Source of the DNA: JAHRAW01 sp965243285
GTDB taxonomy: Bacteria; Pseudomonadota; Gammaproteobacteria; Arenicellales; Poriferihabitantaceae
Length of the DNA: 64,000 nucleotides
Direction: 5' to 3'
Assembly: GCA_965243285.1 (NCBI GenBank)
Contig: OZ251537.1
Location: forward strand, 1,240,001-1,304,000
The position numbers were made by a program, and so were the translations under genes. How positions within the stretch are numbered: position 1 is the stretch's first letter; each line of letters starts with the position of its first letter. This document shows, piece by piece, positions 17,126 to 26,256 of the stretch. A model generated the notes under the pieces. The model was not told the origin of the DNA. It saw only the letters and a list, made by a program, of their open reading frames with translations, and did not search any database.

Positions 17126-18744
17126 AACGCCTTCATGTGAAAAATAATTTCTGCATAGGCGCCGCGATCTTTTTCGACGCGGTTTAGTACTGGGCGTTTG
17201 TATTTGTTGACGATTTTCATGGCGGATAGTTCGGCGATTTTGGGGTATAGGTTGTATTTGTCGTTGGCGACTAGAAATACATCGTAATTTTTTTTCAAAT
17301 GGGGTTTGCAGTTGTTTAGTGCATCGGACACGCCGGTGACATAAGATTGCCGCGCTTTTATGCCTTGGCCGTTATACAGCGCGCCGATTTCCGCTTGGTC
17401 TTTTCTTTCAAAGCCGAATAGATCATAGGCATAGGCATGTTGCTCGTGATAGTCTATCAAGCCGACATAAGGCGGGCTGGAAAAAATGCCGTTGATTTTA
17501 TTTTTTGCTATCAAGGCGGATAATCCCGCGGCGGTTTTTTTGGCGGCGTGAATGATGTGGGTGGTTCGGGCGTCGCCTACCAAGCAGTGTTGGAGTGCAT
17601 CGGTTCGAAGTGCATCGAATTGCGCCACTCGGGTTATGGAATCTTGCGCGTATCTTTCCCACCAACTCAAGATCGAGAACAACGGGCGGCATATTTTGCC
17701 GTGTTTTTTGCAATAATAAGATGTCGTCATGGGGGTTTTTAGGGTGCCTAAATCGGCGTGCGTGGTCGCCCGACACGAACGCAGGGTGCGGCTCAAAGCC
17801 AATGCCAGCAGTTTTTTGGCGCTGGCATCGGTAATTTTGCGGATGCGCGCAAATACAAAATCAATTTCATCGCGCACCGCCGGCAAAAACCATTTATCGG
17901 AAAAAGACCGGGCTTGGTCGGCATGTTTTTTATCATCATGTTTATGATTGGCATGGGCTTGGCAAGTATGTATTTGCATGTCATATTTTTTCGCCAAACC
18001 TAGGTAGAGGCGCAAAAATTCATCGGCTTTTTGCGCGCCGTAAGTTTTTTCATCTATTTTGTTTTGTCGCACCGCGTATTTATAAGCGGGCGAGGGAAAA
18101 AATGCTTTATTGAATTTTTTCAAGGCTTCCGACAATTCTTTTTCAAAAGCACCATGGTTGTTTTTGCTCTGGAATTGTTTGAGTCCATAGGTGATTTGCG
18201 CGGCGGTTTTTTTAACTTGCGTCACATCATAGGCGCCGATTTTCACATTGCTGATAAATGCGTTGAAAGCCGACACATCCATGCCGATGGCGTGCAGCCC
18301 TAACTCGCTTGCCTGCACTAGCATGGTGCCGCTGCCGCAAAACGGATCTAAAACAATATCCCCTCGGCGAAAAAAAGACTCTTTTTTGAAGTAATCGGTG
18401 TGCGTATCCAAAAAATATTCGACTAACTGCGGAATAAATTTGCCCTTATAGGGATGCAAGCGGTGCACATGCTTGGTGGTTTCCGATTCCGTGAATTCCG
18501 CAAACGACAGCGTCCAATTTAAATCATCACTTGAGTGCTTTTTCCATCGCGCAGATTGGCTTTCATGATGCGCATCATAGTATTTTTTCAAGTCATGTTT
18601 AGTAACCGCAACTCGGCCATTTTTACCCTGTTTGGGTACGCGTCCGTATTGCACGAGGTAGGAAATATTCGATGCAGTAACATTTTTGCCAAGGTGTTGG
18701 GAGGCCCATAGGCCGGCCTCTTTAAAACTCATCAAATCATGCAT
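17122..18744 (-). CDS. DNA amino-methyltransferase of the TdeIII-type RM pair
   Basis: Protects host DNA by methylating an exocyclic amine. DPFCGSGTMLVQASELG (SAM-binding motif I, near residue 130) and FSSPPYVGLIDYHEQH (catalytic motif IV, near residue 420) are clear. The SPPY form favours N4-cytosine but N6-adenine is not excluded. The first about 60 residues look like a helix-turn-helix/MerR-like DNA-binding region (SFKEAGLWASQHLGKNVTAS). The start at 18744 is preferred because AGAGGG lies 7 bp before it; an ATG at 18765 has no such site. The gene is AT-rich relative to its flanks. Confidence 0.88.
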   Translation of the reverse strand: MHDLMSFKEAGLWASQHLGKNVTASNISYLVQYGRVPKQGKNGRVAVTKHDLKKYYDAHHESQSARWKKHSSDDLNWTLSFAEFTESETTKHVHRLHPYKGKFIPQLVEYFLDTHTDYFKKESFFRRGDIVLDPFCGSGTMLVQASELGLHAIGMDVSAFNAFISNVKIGAYDVTQVKKTAAQITYGLKQFQSKNNHGAFEKELSEALKKFNKAFFPSPAYKYAVRQNKIDEKTYGAQKADEFLRLYLGLAKKYDMQIHTCQAHANHKHDDKKHADQARSFSDKWFLPAVRDEIDFVFARIRKITDASAKKLLALALSRTLRSCRATTHADLGTLKTPMTTSYYCKKHGKICRPLFSILSWWERYAQDSITRVAQFDALRTDALQHCLVGDARTTHIIHAAKKTAAGLSALIAKNKINGIFSSPPYVGLIDYHEQHAYAYDLFGFERKDQAEIGALYNGQGIKARQSYVTGVSDALNNCKPHLKKNYDVFLVANDKYNLYPKIAELSAMKIVNKYKRPVLNRVEKDRGAYAEIIFHMKAL

Positions 18745-18804
18745 TGTCGAACCCTCTGGTGGCATTTATTTTAGGGTTTAGGATTTTACACGCCGCCATG
18801 GGGG

Positions 18805-21800
18805 TTAGCCGTCCTGGGGGTTAAAGGGGGTGCATTTAGATTCTGTCGCGTCTGGCGTTGTGGCGCGGAATTTTTTTAGCAAGGCGGCGCGTTGTTGGCG
18901 ATAGTGGTCGATGTTGGCTTGTTTGATGTGGCCGAAGCCTTTGATCATGGCCGGCAGGCTGGCGAGGGCGATGGCCAGCGAATAGGTGGCGGCGGTGGTG
19001 TGTAGCAAGCGCGCTAGGTCGGTTTCGTAGTCGATGATGAGTTGGCGTTCGCAGCGGCGGTCGGGGTGGCGAGCGAACACATCCAAGGGGCCGCCGCGCA
19101 GGAATTTCAAGCGCGCCAGCACGGCGAAAAATTTTAAGGTGATGGCCGGGAAGCGGCGTTTGCGCGGCTGACCGGTGAGCGCATCGGTGCGCGCCAGCCA
19201 CGGCGGAGCGAGGTGAAAATGCAAGGTATACGAGCCGGAGAATTGTTTTTTTAATTGGGCGATGAAGGCGCCGTTGGAATACAACCGCGCCACTTCGTAT
19301 TCATCTTTGTATGCCAGCAGTTTGAAATAATGGCGCGCCACGGCTTCGGCGAGCGGGGTTTTTGCTGGGCTTGGGTGGCCATCGCCGCCATCGCCGCCAT
19401 TGCTGTTATCGCGCAAGCCATCGCCATCGACTACATCGAGACTGTTCTCCAGGCGGCGGATGCGTTCCACGCCGGCGCGGTAGCGGTCGGCGTAGCGGCG
19501 GTTTTGGTAGGCCAGCAATTCCCGCCAACGCCAGTCGATGATGTCGTCCAAATTGGTCAGCGGCGCTGGCGTGGCCGTCGGGTTTGCCATAAGGCCGATG
19601 CCTATCGCCGGATTTGCCGCCGAAGCACCCCCGGCCGCCGCGATTCGCCCGTATAAAAACGCTTTTTTGTTGAATTGCACCGCGATGCCGTTGAGTTTTA
19701 TGGCTTGATTTACGGCCGCCACGCTCACCGGCAGCAAGCCGCGTTGGCAAGCCAAACCGAGCAGGAATAAGTTGGCGCCGATGGCGTCGCCGAGGGTTTG
19801 TTGGGCGAGCTGGGTGGCATCGATGAAGGTGGTTTTGGCGGCGCCGACACAGCTACCGATGCGCTGGCGCAGGCGCGTCGCGGGGAAGCGGTAGTCGGGG
19901 TCGTGGATGAAATCCGCGGTGGGGTTTTCGGCGCTGTTGACGATGGCGTGGGCGCGCCCCGCATCCAGCCGCGCCAGCGACTCGGGCATGGCGGCGACCA
20001 CCAAATCGCAGCCGAGCAACACATCGGCCGCGCCCTCGGGGATGCGCGCCGCGTGAATCTCGCGCTGGCGGCGGGCGATGCGTACATGGCTGGCCACGGC
20101 GCCGAATTTCTGCGCCAGCCCGGTTTGGTTTAGGGTCGAGCAGCCATGGCCATCGATATGCGCCGCCATGGCCAGCACCGCGCCGGCGGTCAGCACGCCG
20201 CTGCCGCCGACCCCGGCCAGCAAGATATTCCACGGGCGGTCGAGGTCGGGTTGGGTTGGGGTCGGCAATGTGGGCGGCATCACTGCTCCATCGACGGCCC
20301 GAATCGCCGCCGAGTCGTCGGCCCCGCCATCGCCTCGGCCACGCCCCGACCCCGGCGTGCGCACCGTCGCCCCCGAGACGGTCACAAAACTCGGACAAAA
20401 TCCATCCAAGCAGCTGAAATCCGCATTACAGGCGCTTTGCTCGATGCGGCGTTTGACCCCCAATTCGGTGTTTTTCGGCAGCACCGACAGGCAGTTGGAG
20501 GTGGCGCTGCAGTCGCCGCAGCCCTCGCACACGGCGGCGTTTATGAACACCCGAGTCGGGCTTGGCGGCAGCTCGCCGCGACGCCGGCGGCGGCGTTTTT
20601 CCGCGGCGCAGGTTTGGTCGTAGATGAGCACGCTGGCGCCGGGCAGGGCGCGGAATTCGCGCTGCAAGCGGTCGAAATCGCGGCGCGGATACACCGCCGT
20701 CGCCAGCCCGCGCAAGCACCGCCGGGCGCGGCTCACCTCCTCGGCGACCACGGCCAGATGCACGATGCCCTCGGCGCGCAGTTGCGCCACCAATTTCGCC
20801 AGCGTCAGCGACCCGTCCACCGGCTGGCCGCCGGTCATGGCCACGGCGTCGTTGTACAGCAGCTTATAGGTGATGTTGACGCCGGCGGCGATGGCGGCGC
20901 GAATGGCCAGCAAGCCGCTGTGGAAATAGGTGCCGTCGCCGAGATTTTGGAACACATGCGGGGTGCGCGTGAACGGCGCCATGCCTATCCACGAGGCGCC
21001 CTCGCCGCCCATTTGGGTGAAGGTTTCGGTGTTGCGGTTCATCCACTTGACCATGTAATGGCAGCCGATGCCGGCCAAGCCGAGGCTGCCGTCCGGCACT
21101 CGCGTCGAGGTGTTATGCGGGCAGCCGGAGCAGAAATAAGGCGTGCGTGTCGGGGTATCAGCGGTCGGTGGATTGGCGGCGGGTGATGGCGAAGTCGCCG
21201 GTGTGTCGGGGGAGGTGATTCGCTTAGTCGGCGTGGTGGGGTTCATGGCCAAAGCCGCTGGCGGGGTGGAATCCGTCGCTGGCGTAGTGAAATCCATCGC
21301 CGGCGGGGTGGAATCAATCGCTGGTGTCGCAGATTCGGTTGCCGGTGTGTCGGGGGATGTGATTCGCGCCGCCGGCGGGGTGGAATTCATGGCCACAGCC
21401 GCCAGCGTAGTGGAATCAGCCGCCGACGCAGCAAAATCAGCCGCCACCGCCACAGCATCAACCACCGACATCGCAGAATCAGCCGCCAGCGGGGTGGAAT
21501 CCATCGTCGGCATAACAAAATCAGCCGCCGGCGCCACAGAATCTCCCGCCATCCGCCGCTTCACCCCCGCATCCAGCCATTCCAACCGTCGCCGCAATAC
21601 CCTCCCCAGCCCATCCTCCACAAACCCCATCAGTCGGCGGCCGATGGCGCGCGCCACCCCAGCCGGCGTCAACTCCCCCAGCTCGCTCACCAAACACCGA
21701 CCATGTTCGTCCAATTTTCCCACCACCCTCGGCCGCTGCCCATCCGGCCAGTCGTACAGCAGCCGCACCAGTTGGCTCTCGAGCACCTCGCGTTTTTCCT

Positions 21801-22845
21801 CGACCACCAGAATCTCGGCCAAGCCATGGGCGAATTGGCGGGTGGATTCCGCCGCTAACGGCCAACTCATACCCACCTTATAGATGCGCACGCCGATACG
21901 CGAAAGTTCGGCGGCCTCCAGCCCCAACATGGTCAGCGCCTCCAACACATCGAGATGGGTTTTGCCGCAGGTGACGATGCCAAAACGCGCCGCGGTGGCT
22001 TCATGCGTCACCCGATTCACTCCATTGACATCAGCGAAGGCACGCGCCGCGGGAATGCGATATTGATGCAGCAGTGCCTCCTGCGCCAGCGGCGTGGTCG
22101 GCCATTGGGCGTTCAAACCGCCGGCTGGGACAGCGAAATCCGCCGGCGCATTCAGCGCCACGCGGTCGATGCGCAAATCCACCCCAGCGGCGGCGTCCAT
22201 GGTCTCGGTTATCGCCTTCAACCCCACCCAGCAGCCGCAATAGCGCGATAAGGCCCAGCCGAGCAGCCCGTAATCCAGCACCTCCTGCACATTGGCCGGA
22301 TTTAGCACCGGCACCGCGGCGCCGACCAACATATGCTCGCTTTGATGCGGCGCGGTGGAGGATTTGCAAGCGTGGTCATCGCCGGCCACCGCCAGCACGC
22401 CGCCGTGGCGCGTGGTGCCGAAAATGTTGGCGTGTTTTATCGCGTCCATGCTGCGGTCCAGCCCTGGCCCCTTGCCGTACCACATCGCAAACACGCCGTC
22501 ATAGCGCGCCCCGGGCAGCAAATGCGCCTGCTGACTGCCCCACACCGCCGTGGCCGCCAAATCCTCATTCACCGCCGGCTGAAATCGCACCTCATGGCGG
22601 CGCAGCCACGCCTCGGCCTTCCACATGGATTGGTCTAAAGTACCCACTGGCGAACCCCGATACCCAGACACAAACCCGGCCGTATTCAACCCGGCCGCCA
22701 CATCCCGCCGCCGCTGCACCAACGGCAACCGCACCAAGGCCTCGATGCCGGTCAAATAAGCGCGCCCGTCGTGCCGCGCATATTTATCGGCCAGAGAGAT
22801 TTCCGCCGGGTTTTTATCGGCCATAGCCGAATTTGTATCGCCCAT
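18805..22845 (-). CDS. Indolepyruvate ferredoxin oxidoreductase family protein (fused, 1346 aa)
   Basis: Oxidatively decarboxylates aryl- or branched 2-oxoacids to acyl-CoA with transfer of electrons to ferredoxin, in the cytosol. The order is pyruvate-oxidoreductase-like N-domain (GYRGSPVGTLDQSMW near residue 60), TPP-binding domain (PYFCSGCPHNTSTR near 570, then GIGCHYMVKWMN), an Fe-S cysteine cluster (CEGCGDCSATSNC near 770), and the gamma domain (GVGGSGVLTAGAVLAM near 880). Relatives are usually about 1150-1190 aa. The extra length is mostly a 130-residue Ala/Ser/Pro/Thr repeat insertion (about residues 434-565, bases 21150-21545). An fdxA gene lies 19 kb away in the window but has no obvious link. 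Confidence 0.9.
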   Translation of the reverse strand: MGDTNSAMADKNPAEISLADKYARHDGRAYLTGIEALVRLPLVQRRRDVAAGLNTAGFVSGYRGSPVGTLDQSMWKAEAWLRRHEVRFQPAVNEDLAATAVWGSQQAHLLPGARYDGVFAMWYGKGPGLDRSMDAIKHANIFGTTRHGGVLAVAGDDHACKSSTAPHQSEHMLVGAAVPVLNPANVQEVLDYGLLGWALSRYCGCWVGLKAITETMDAAAGVDLRIDRVALNAPADFAVPAGGLNAQWPTTPLAQEALLHQYRIPAARAFADVNGVNRVTHEATAARFGIVTCGKTHLDVLEALTMLGLEAAELSRIGVRIYKVGMSWPLAAESTRQFAHGLAEILVVEEKREVLESQLVRLLYDWPDGQRPRVVGKLDEHGRCLVSELGELTPAGVARAIGRRLMGFVEDGLGRVLRRRLEWLDAGVKRRMAGDSVAPAADFVMPTMDSTPLAADSAMSVVDAVAVAADFAASAADSTTLAAVAMNSTPPAARITSPDTPATESATPAIDSTPPAMDFTTPATDSTPPAALAMNPTTPTKRITSPDTPATSPSPAANPPTADTPTRTPYFCSGCPHNTSTRVPDGSLGLAGIGCHYMVKWMNRNTETFTQMGGEGASWIGMAPFTRTPHVFQNLGDGTYFHSGLLAIRAAIAAGVNITYKLLYNDAVAMTGGQPVDGSLTLAKLVAQLRAEGIVHLAVVAEEVSRARRCLRGLATAVYPRRDFDRLQREFRALPGASVLIYDQTCAAEKRRRRRRGELPPSPTRVFINAAVCEGCGDCSATSNCLSVLPKNTELGVKRRIEQSACNADFSCLDGFCPSFVTVSGATVRTPGSGRGRGDGGADDSAAIRAVDGAVMPPTLPTPTQPDLDRPWNILLAGVGGSGVLTAGAVLAMAAHIDGHGCSTLNQTGLAQKFGAVASHVRIARRQREIHAARIPEGAADVLLGCDLVVAAMPESLARLDAGRAHAIVNSAENPTADFIHDPDYRFPATRLRQRIGSCVGAAKTTFIDATQLAQQTLGDAIGANLFLLGLACQRGLLPVSVAAVNQAIKLNGIAVQFNKKAFLYGRIAAAGGASAANPAIGIGLMANPTATPAPLTNLDDIIDWRWRELLAYQNRRYADRYRAGVERIRRLENSLDVVDGDGLRDNSNGGDGGDGHPSPAKTPLAEAVARHYFKLLAYKDEYEVARLYSNGAFIAQLKKQFSGSYTLHFHLAPPWLARTDALTGQPRKRRFPAITLKFFAVLARLKFLRGGPLDVFARHPDRRCERQLIIDYETDLARLLHTTAATYSLAIALASLPAMIKGFGHIKQANIDHYRQQRAALLKKFRATTPDATESKCTPFNPQDG

Positions 22846-23181
22846 AGAATAGTCGGCTCGATTTTATCGATGAAGTTTTGCTGACTGGATTTTATCGATG
22901 AGATTTTAGCGGGCAGCGGAATCCCCCACCCATTTTCGCCAAATTTGATGAGGGGTGCAGTTGATGTACATAGAAGGCGCCGGTTGCAACAAACCAAACA
23001 TACCGTGCAGATTTATGTAGGTAATTCCCAAAGCCAAAATCAAAACCCCCGCACCCAATCAGAATGATGCGGAAGCGTACACCCAGAGCGGGTGAAGCTG
23101 AAAAAACGAGTGATTTTCAGGCGCTAACCAGCCCGAAAAAAAGTGCTATTGGCAAATTCATCATCAACTTCGGGGGGCGAA
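22846..23181. other. Intergenic region with a solo element end
   Basis: Contains a tandem pair of GATTTTATCGATGA (about 22858-22905), then a partial repeat element at 22955-23029, and no supported gene until the short ORF at 23182. Confidence 0.6.
22955..23029. mobile_element. Partial MITE-like element, right-end fragment (copy I)
   Basis: Begins GTGCAGTTGATGTACATAG and ends TTTATGTAGGTAATTCCC. Copy E at 31625-31699 is homologous over the same 75 bp. No matching left terminus is visible here, so the copy is probably truncated. Confidence 0.65.
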
Positions 23182-23433
23182 ATGAGATATCAATGTGCCA
23201 AATGCAAAACCATCAGTCATTTATCCGACGAGCAAGATAGCGCAGATTATGTGTGCTACAAATGCGATGGCCCATTGCCGTCGGTGGCGATGAACCCATC
23301 TGGCGAGACATCCGAGACCGTTGGCATGATTGGCGGGGCTGCTTTGGGCGCCGCCATGGCAGGCCCAGTCGGCGCAATTGTCGGCGCCGTAGTGGGTAAT
23401 GTGCTTGGGCGAAAGGCTAAAGGGATGGGCTAA
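23182..23433 (+). CDS. Small zinc-ribbon plus glycine-zipper protein
   Basis: 83 residues. Two CxxC pairs (CAKC near residue 4 and CYKC near residue 27) form a probable zinc ribbon. They are followed by a glycine-rich hydrophobic stretch (GMIGGAALGAAMAGPVGAIVGAVVGNVLG, residues about 50-78), the pattern of glycine-zipper membrane or pore-type segments. GGGGGCGA directly before ATG 23182 is a reasonable ribosome-binding site. An upstream in-frame start would add 13 residues. No family name is known to me. The DNA around it is AT-richer than the core genome and next to degenerate sequence. Confidence 0.65.
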   Translation: MRYQCAKCKTISHLSDEQDSADYVCYKCDGPLPSVAMNPSGETSETVGMIGGAALGAAMAGPVGAIVGAVVGNVLGRKAKGMG

Positions 23434-23488
23434 AGGCTAAAGGGATGGGCTAAATGCTGCCGGATATAGATACGATACAAATCGCAGT

Positions 23489-23785
23489 ATGTTCCGCTGT
23501 GACGATTCTGTATCTGGGCGGTATGATCCTTACGACGCAAAACTCCTAACATGTAAGGACATAACCGATACTATTTTTATGGGCGTGTTATTTTTTGGGG
23601 CGGGTGAAATTATCTAGGTCGCCATTACGGGTGATGTAACAAAATTACCGTCAAATTGGCGCGTATATTTAATTGTTGCTGGTTTTGTTGGTATTAGCAT
23701 GGCGTTAATACGTTTGAATACTGTGTTTCATAAAGCGTTATTTTCCAAACTCAAAACCAGCAAAAATAAAAGCGCCCATCATTAA
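23489..23785 (+). pseudogene. Degenerate small membrane-protein gene
   Basis: From ATG 23489 a single frame of 98 codons is interrupted only by TAG at 23615-23617. The part before reads ...DTIFMGVLFFGAGEII and the part after ...NWRVYLIVAGFVGISMALI, two hydrophobic segments that look like halves of one small membrane protein. Low GC suggests a foreign origin. It follows the zinc-ribbon gene by 56 bp on the same strand, so the two may have formed an operon. No family is recognised. Confidence 0.5.
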
Positions 23786-23801
23786 ATCGCTTCTAATTTA
23801 A

Positions 23802-23874
23802 GGGAGTTATATACCTAAATCAGCCGCTGACCTCAAAAACACCCATCGAACTGCAGATTTAGGACTATAAATCC
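23802..23874. mobile_element. Minimal MITE-like element, copy G, with 9-bp target duplication
   Basis: A 73-bp element from GGGAGTTATATACCTAAATC to TTTAGGACTATAAATCC, flanked on both sides by CTAATTTAA (23793-23801 and 23875-23883). The ends are imperfect inverted repeats, and the middle reads CAGCCGCTGACCTCAAAAAC. It has no stem-loop modules, so it is the shortest form of the family. The right duplication overlaps the stop codon of the adjacent phosphotransferase gene. Confidence 0.85.
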
Positions 23875-23879
23875 CTAAT

Positions 23880-24920
23880 TTAACTCCCCCCGCAATGCCG
23901 AGCCAAAGCTGCCGGCGGGGCGGTAAACGGGCGGTGTTCGATGGCGGTGGATTCGGCGCCGAGGTGCTCGCTTAACCAATCACGCAAGGGTGCCAAAATC
24001 GGCTCATGGAGGTGGCGTTGCAGCAGTTTCAGCACCCGTGGCAGGTGTTGTAAGTAGGCGGGTTTGCCATCGCGCAACCATAGTCGGGTAAAAATGCCGG
24101 CCACCTTGCAATGGCGCTGCGCCGCCCACACCACATAATGCTGGCGCAGCGTCGCCGCATCTATGGCGGGGTTTTGCGCGGCGTATTGGCGCAGCATGTC
24201 GGCGGCCAATGGCGCGCTGACATCGCGGCGCGCATCCTCCAATAGCGAGGCCAGGTCATAGGCTGGCGAGCCGAGCACGGCATCTTGATAATCCAGCGCC
24301 GCGCACTTGCCGTGGCGCACCATTAAGTTGTCGATGTGGTAATCGCGCAGCACCAACACCGGCGCGCACGGCGGCAGCGCGTTTAGCGTGGCGCGCCAGA
24401 GGCGACGGAATTCGCTGCGCGCCGCCGCTGTCACCGGACGCTGCAAGCGCGCCGGCAGATACCAGTCGAGCCATAAATCCGCCTCGCCGCAGGCCAGTTC
24501 GGCATCGTATGGCGGCAGGTCGATGGCGGTCGCCTCGCCGTGGCCATGCAGGTGGGCGAGAAGGTCGATGGCTTGGCGATACAGCGCCGTCTCGTCGGCG
24601 CCGTCGGCTAACAGCCGGGTGAAGGTATGGTCGCCGAGATCTTCGAGCAACAGCAGCCCAGCGGCGAGGTCGGCGGCGTAAATGCGCGGCGCCCGCAGGC
24701 CGATTTTGTCGAGGTGGCGGGTGATGCGAAGGAAAGCGCCGGGGTCTTCCGGCGGCGGCGCGTCCATCAACAACACGCGCTCGCCGCCGCGCCGCAACCG
24801 CACATAACGGCGGCTGGAGGCATCCTGCGCCAACGGTTGGCGGTCGGCATCGCCCCACTGCTGGGCGGCGAGGAAGCGGTGGATCGACCGCTCACGGGTT
24901 GCGGCGTCGGGCGATTTCAC
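23880..24920 (-). CDS. AmgK-like aminoglycoside-phosphotransferase-fold sugar kinase
   Basis: The 346-residue product has the APH kinase fold: LLLEDLGDHTF, the catalytic LRDYHIDNLMV (about residues 193-203) and the metal-binding LDYQDAVLGSPAYDLASLLEDARRD. This set matches AmgK, the anomeric kinase for N-acetylmuramate/N-acetylglucosamine in murein recycling, which normally pairs with MurU. No murU is adjacent, so the substrate is uncertain. Its stop codon lies within the right duplication of element G, so the insertion landed at the 3' end without disrupting the protein. Confidence 0.75.
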   Translation of the reverse strand: MKSPDAATRERSIHRFLAAQQWGDADRQPLAQDASSRRYVRLRRGGERVLLMDAPPPEDPGAFLRITRHLDKIGLRAPRIYAADLAAGLLLLEDLGDHTFTRLLADGADETALYRQAIDLLAHLHGHGEATAIDLPPYDAELACGEADLWLDWYLPARLQRPVTAAARSEFRRLWRATLNALPPCAPVLVLRDYHIDNLMVRHGKCAALDYQDAVLGSPAYDLASLLEDARRDVSAPLAADMLRQYAAQNPAIDAATLRQHYVVWAAQRHCKVAGIFTRLWLRDGKPAYLQHLPRVLKLLQRHLHEPILAPLRDWLSEHLGAESTAIEHRPFTAPPAALARHCGGS

Positions 24921-25001
24921 CAGCTAAATTAATCAACCAAATTCATCATCGGAGCCGACCACCCAGCGCCCAAATCCACCCAAAGCATGCACATCAAGCA
25001 G

Positions 25002-25760
25002 TCATCGGCCGGATTGCGTCAAAATCTCATGCCCATCATCGGTGACCAAAATGGTGTGTTCCCATTGCGCCGATAAAGCGTGGTCTCGGGTCACCACAGT
25101 CCAGCCGTCCGGCAACAGCCGCGTGGCTTTTTTGCCGGCGTTTAGCATGGGCTCGATGGTGAAGGTCATGCCGGCGCGCAGGGCAAGCCCAGTGTCCGGC
25201 GTGCCGTAGTGCAGCACTTGGGGGTCTTCGTGAAAGCCGCGACCGATGCCGTGGCCGCAGTATTCACGCACCACCGAAAAGCCGTTTTTTTCGGCATGTT
25301 GCTGAATGACATGGCCGAGGTCGCCGAGGCGCGCCCCGGGGCGCACTAAATCGATGCCCAAATGCATGCATTCGTAGCTGATTTGGCACAAGCGGCGGGC
25401 GCGGATGGAGGGCTCGCCGACCATAAACATGCGGCTGGTATCGCCGTGGAATTCATCCTTGATGACGGTGATATCGATGTTGATGATGTCGCCGTTTTTG
25501 AGTTTTTTGGCGGACGGGATGCCGTGGCACACCACATGGTTTATCGAGGTGCATATCGACTTAGGAAAGCCGCGATAATTGAGCGGCGCCGGGATGGCGC
25601 GCTGGCGCTGCACGATGAAATCATGGCAAATGCGATCCAGTTGCTCGGTGGTGGCGCCGGGCTGCACATGCGCGCCGACCATATCCAGCACTTCGGCCGC
25701 CAGCCGACCGGCTAGGCGCATTTTTTCCACCTCGGGCGGGGTTTTGATGGTGACGGGCAT
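25002..25760 (-). CDS. map: Methionine aminopeptidase, type I
   Basis: Removes the initiator methionine from nascent proteins. The 252-residue protein has the five metal ligands in their usual context: INIDITVIKDEFHGDTSRMF (two Asp), YCGHGIGRGFHEDP (His), FTIEPMLNAGK (Glu) and AQWEHTILVTDDG (Glu). It is divergent from rpsB, as in most gammaproteobacteria. Nothing unusual is visible. Confidence 0.97.
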   Translation of the reverse strand: MPVTIKTPPEVEKMRLAGRLAAEVLDMVGAHVQPGATTEQLDRICHDFIVQRQRAIPAPLNYRGFPKSICTSINHVVCHGIPSAKKLKNGDIINIDITVIKDEFHGDTSRMFMVGEPSIRARRLCQISYECMHLGIDLVRPGARLGDLGHVIQQHAEKNGFSVVREYCGHGIGRGFHEDPQVLHYGTPDTGLALRAGMTFTIEPMLNAGKKATRLLPDGWTVVTRDHALSAQWEHTILVTDDGHEILTQSGR

Positions 25761-26256
25761 AGGTGAGGGTCGGGCGAGTCGGGCAGGTCGGGCAGACGCG
25801 GCGTGTTCAAATGAATCGATTGGAGGTCGGTGGATGAATCAGTTCGGCGGTAGGCGGCGGCGATGGGCGGCGATGCGCGACGATGGGTGTCGGCGGCGGC
25901 AAAACTCAAAACCGAGGCGAAATTTCCGCGCCGACGGCGCACTCCGCCAGCCAGCGCCAGGCCGCCGCCCAGCGACGATAAAAGCAACATTATGCCGCAA
26001 ATTCGGCTTTATTCCGCCGCCGCTTTTGGGTAGAATCCGCCGCCTTAAGCGCCGGCTTACGCACATGTTCGCCGGCATCAATCCGCACACGGCGATTATG
26101 CTCGTCCGGGTGCCGCGCAGTGGCTGAATTTTGGGTGTAGGGCGGTTTCGGGGGTGTTCCATCAGCCCCCAAAACCGCCTAACCAAGCCCAGCCGCCGCG
26201 CGGTCGGCGAGCAGTACCCGTGGAGGCACAAACCCGCACCCAATAGGAGACTACCC
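25761..26256. other. Divergent map-rpsB control region
   Basis: No supported gene in these 496 bp. A possible -10 box (TAGAAT, about 26031) follows a GC-poor stretch and would serve rpsB. The long leader that results contains a strong hairpin (26141-26179). Confidence 0.5.
26141..26179 (+). promoter_or_regulatory. Leader hairpin upstream of rpsB
   Basis: GGCGGTTTCGGGGG and CCCCCAAAACCGCC pair with one mismatch around an 11-base loop, about 80 bp before the rpsB start. No U-tract follows, so it is not a typical terminator. In E. coli, S2 represses its own operon through its leader; this hairpin is a candidate for that role, by inference only. Confidence 0.55.

Noticed and set aside
20146..21186. 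A 346-codon plus-strand open frame inside IOR
   Set aside because: Antisense shadow of a recognised enzyme; biased composition and no motifs.
18805..22845. IOR as two fused separate genes with a false joint
   Set aside because: A single uninterrupted frame covers all domains in the normal order; only the linker is unusual.
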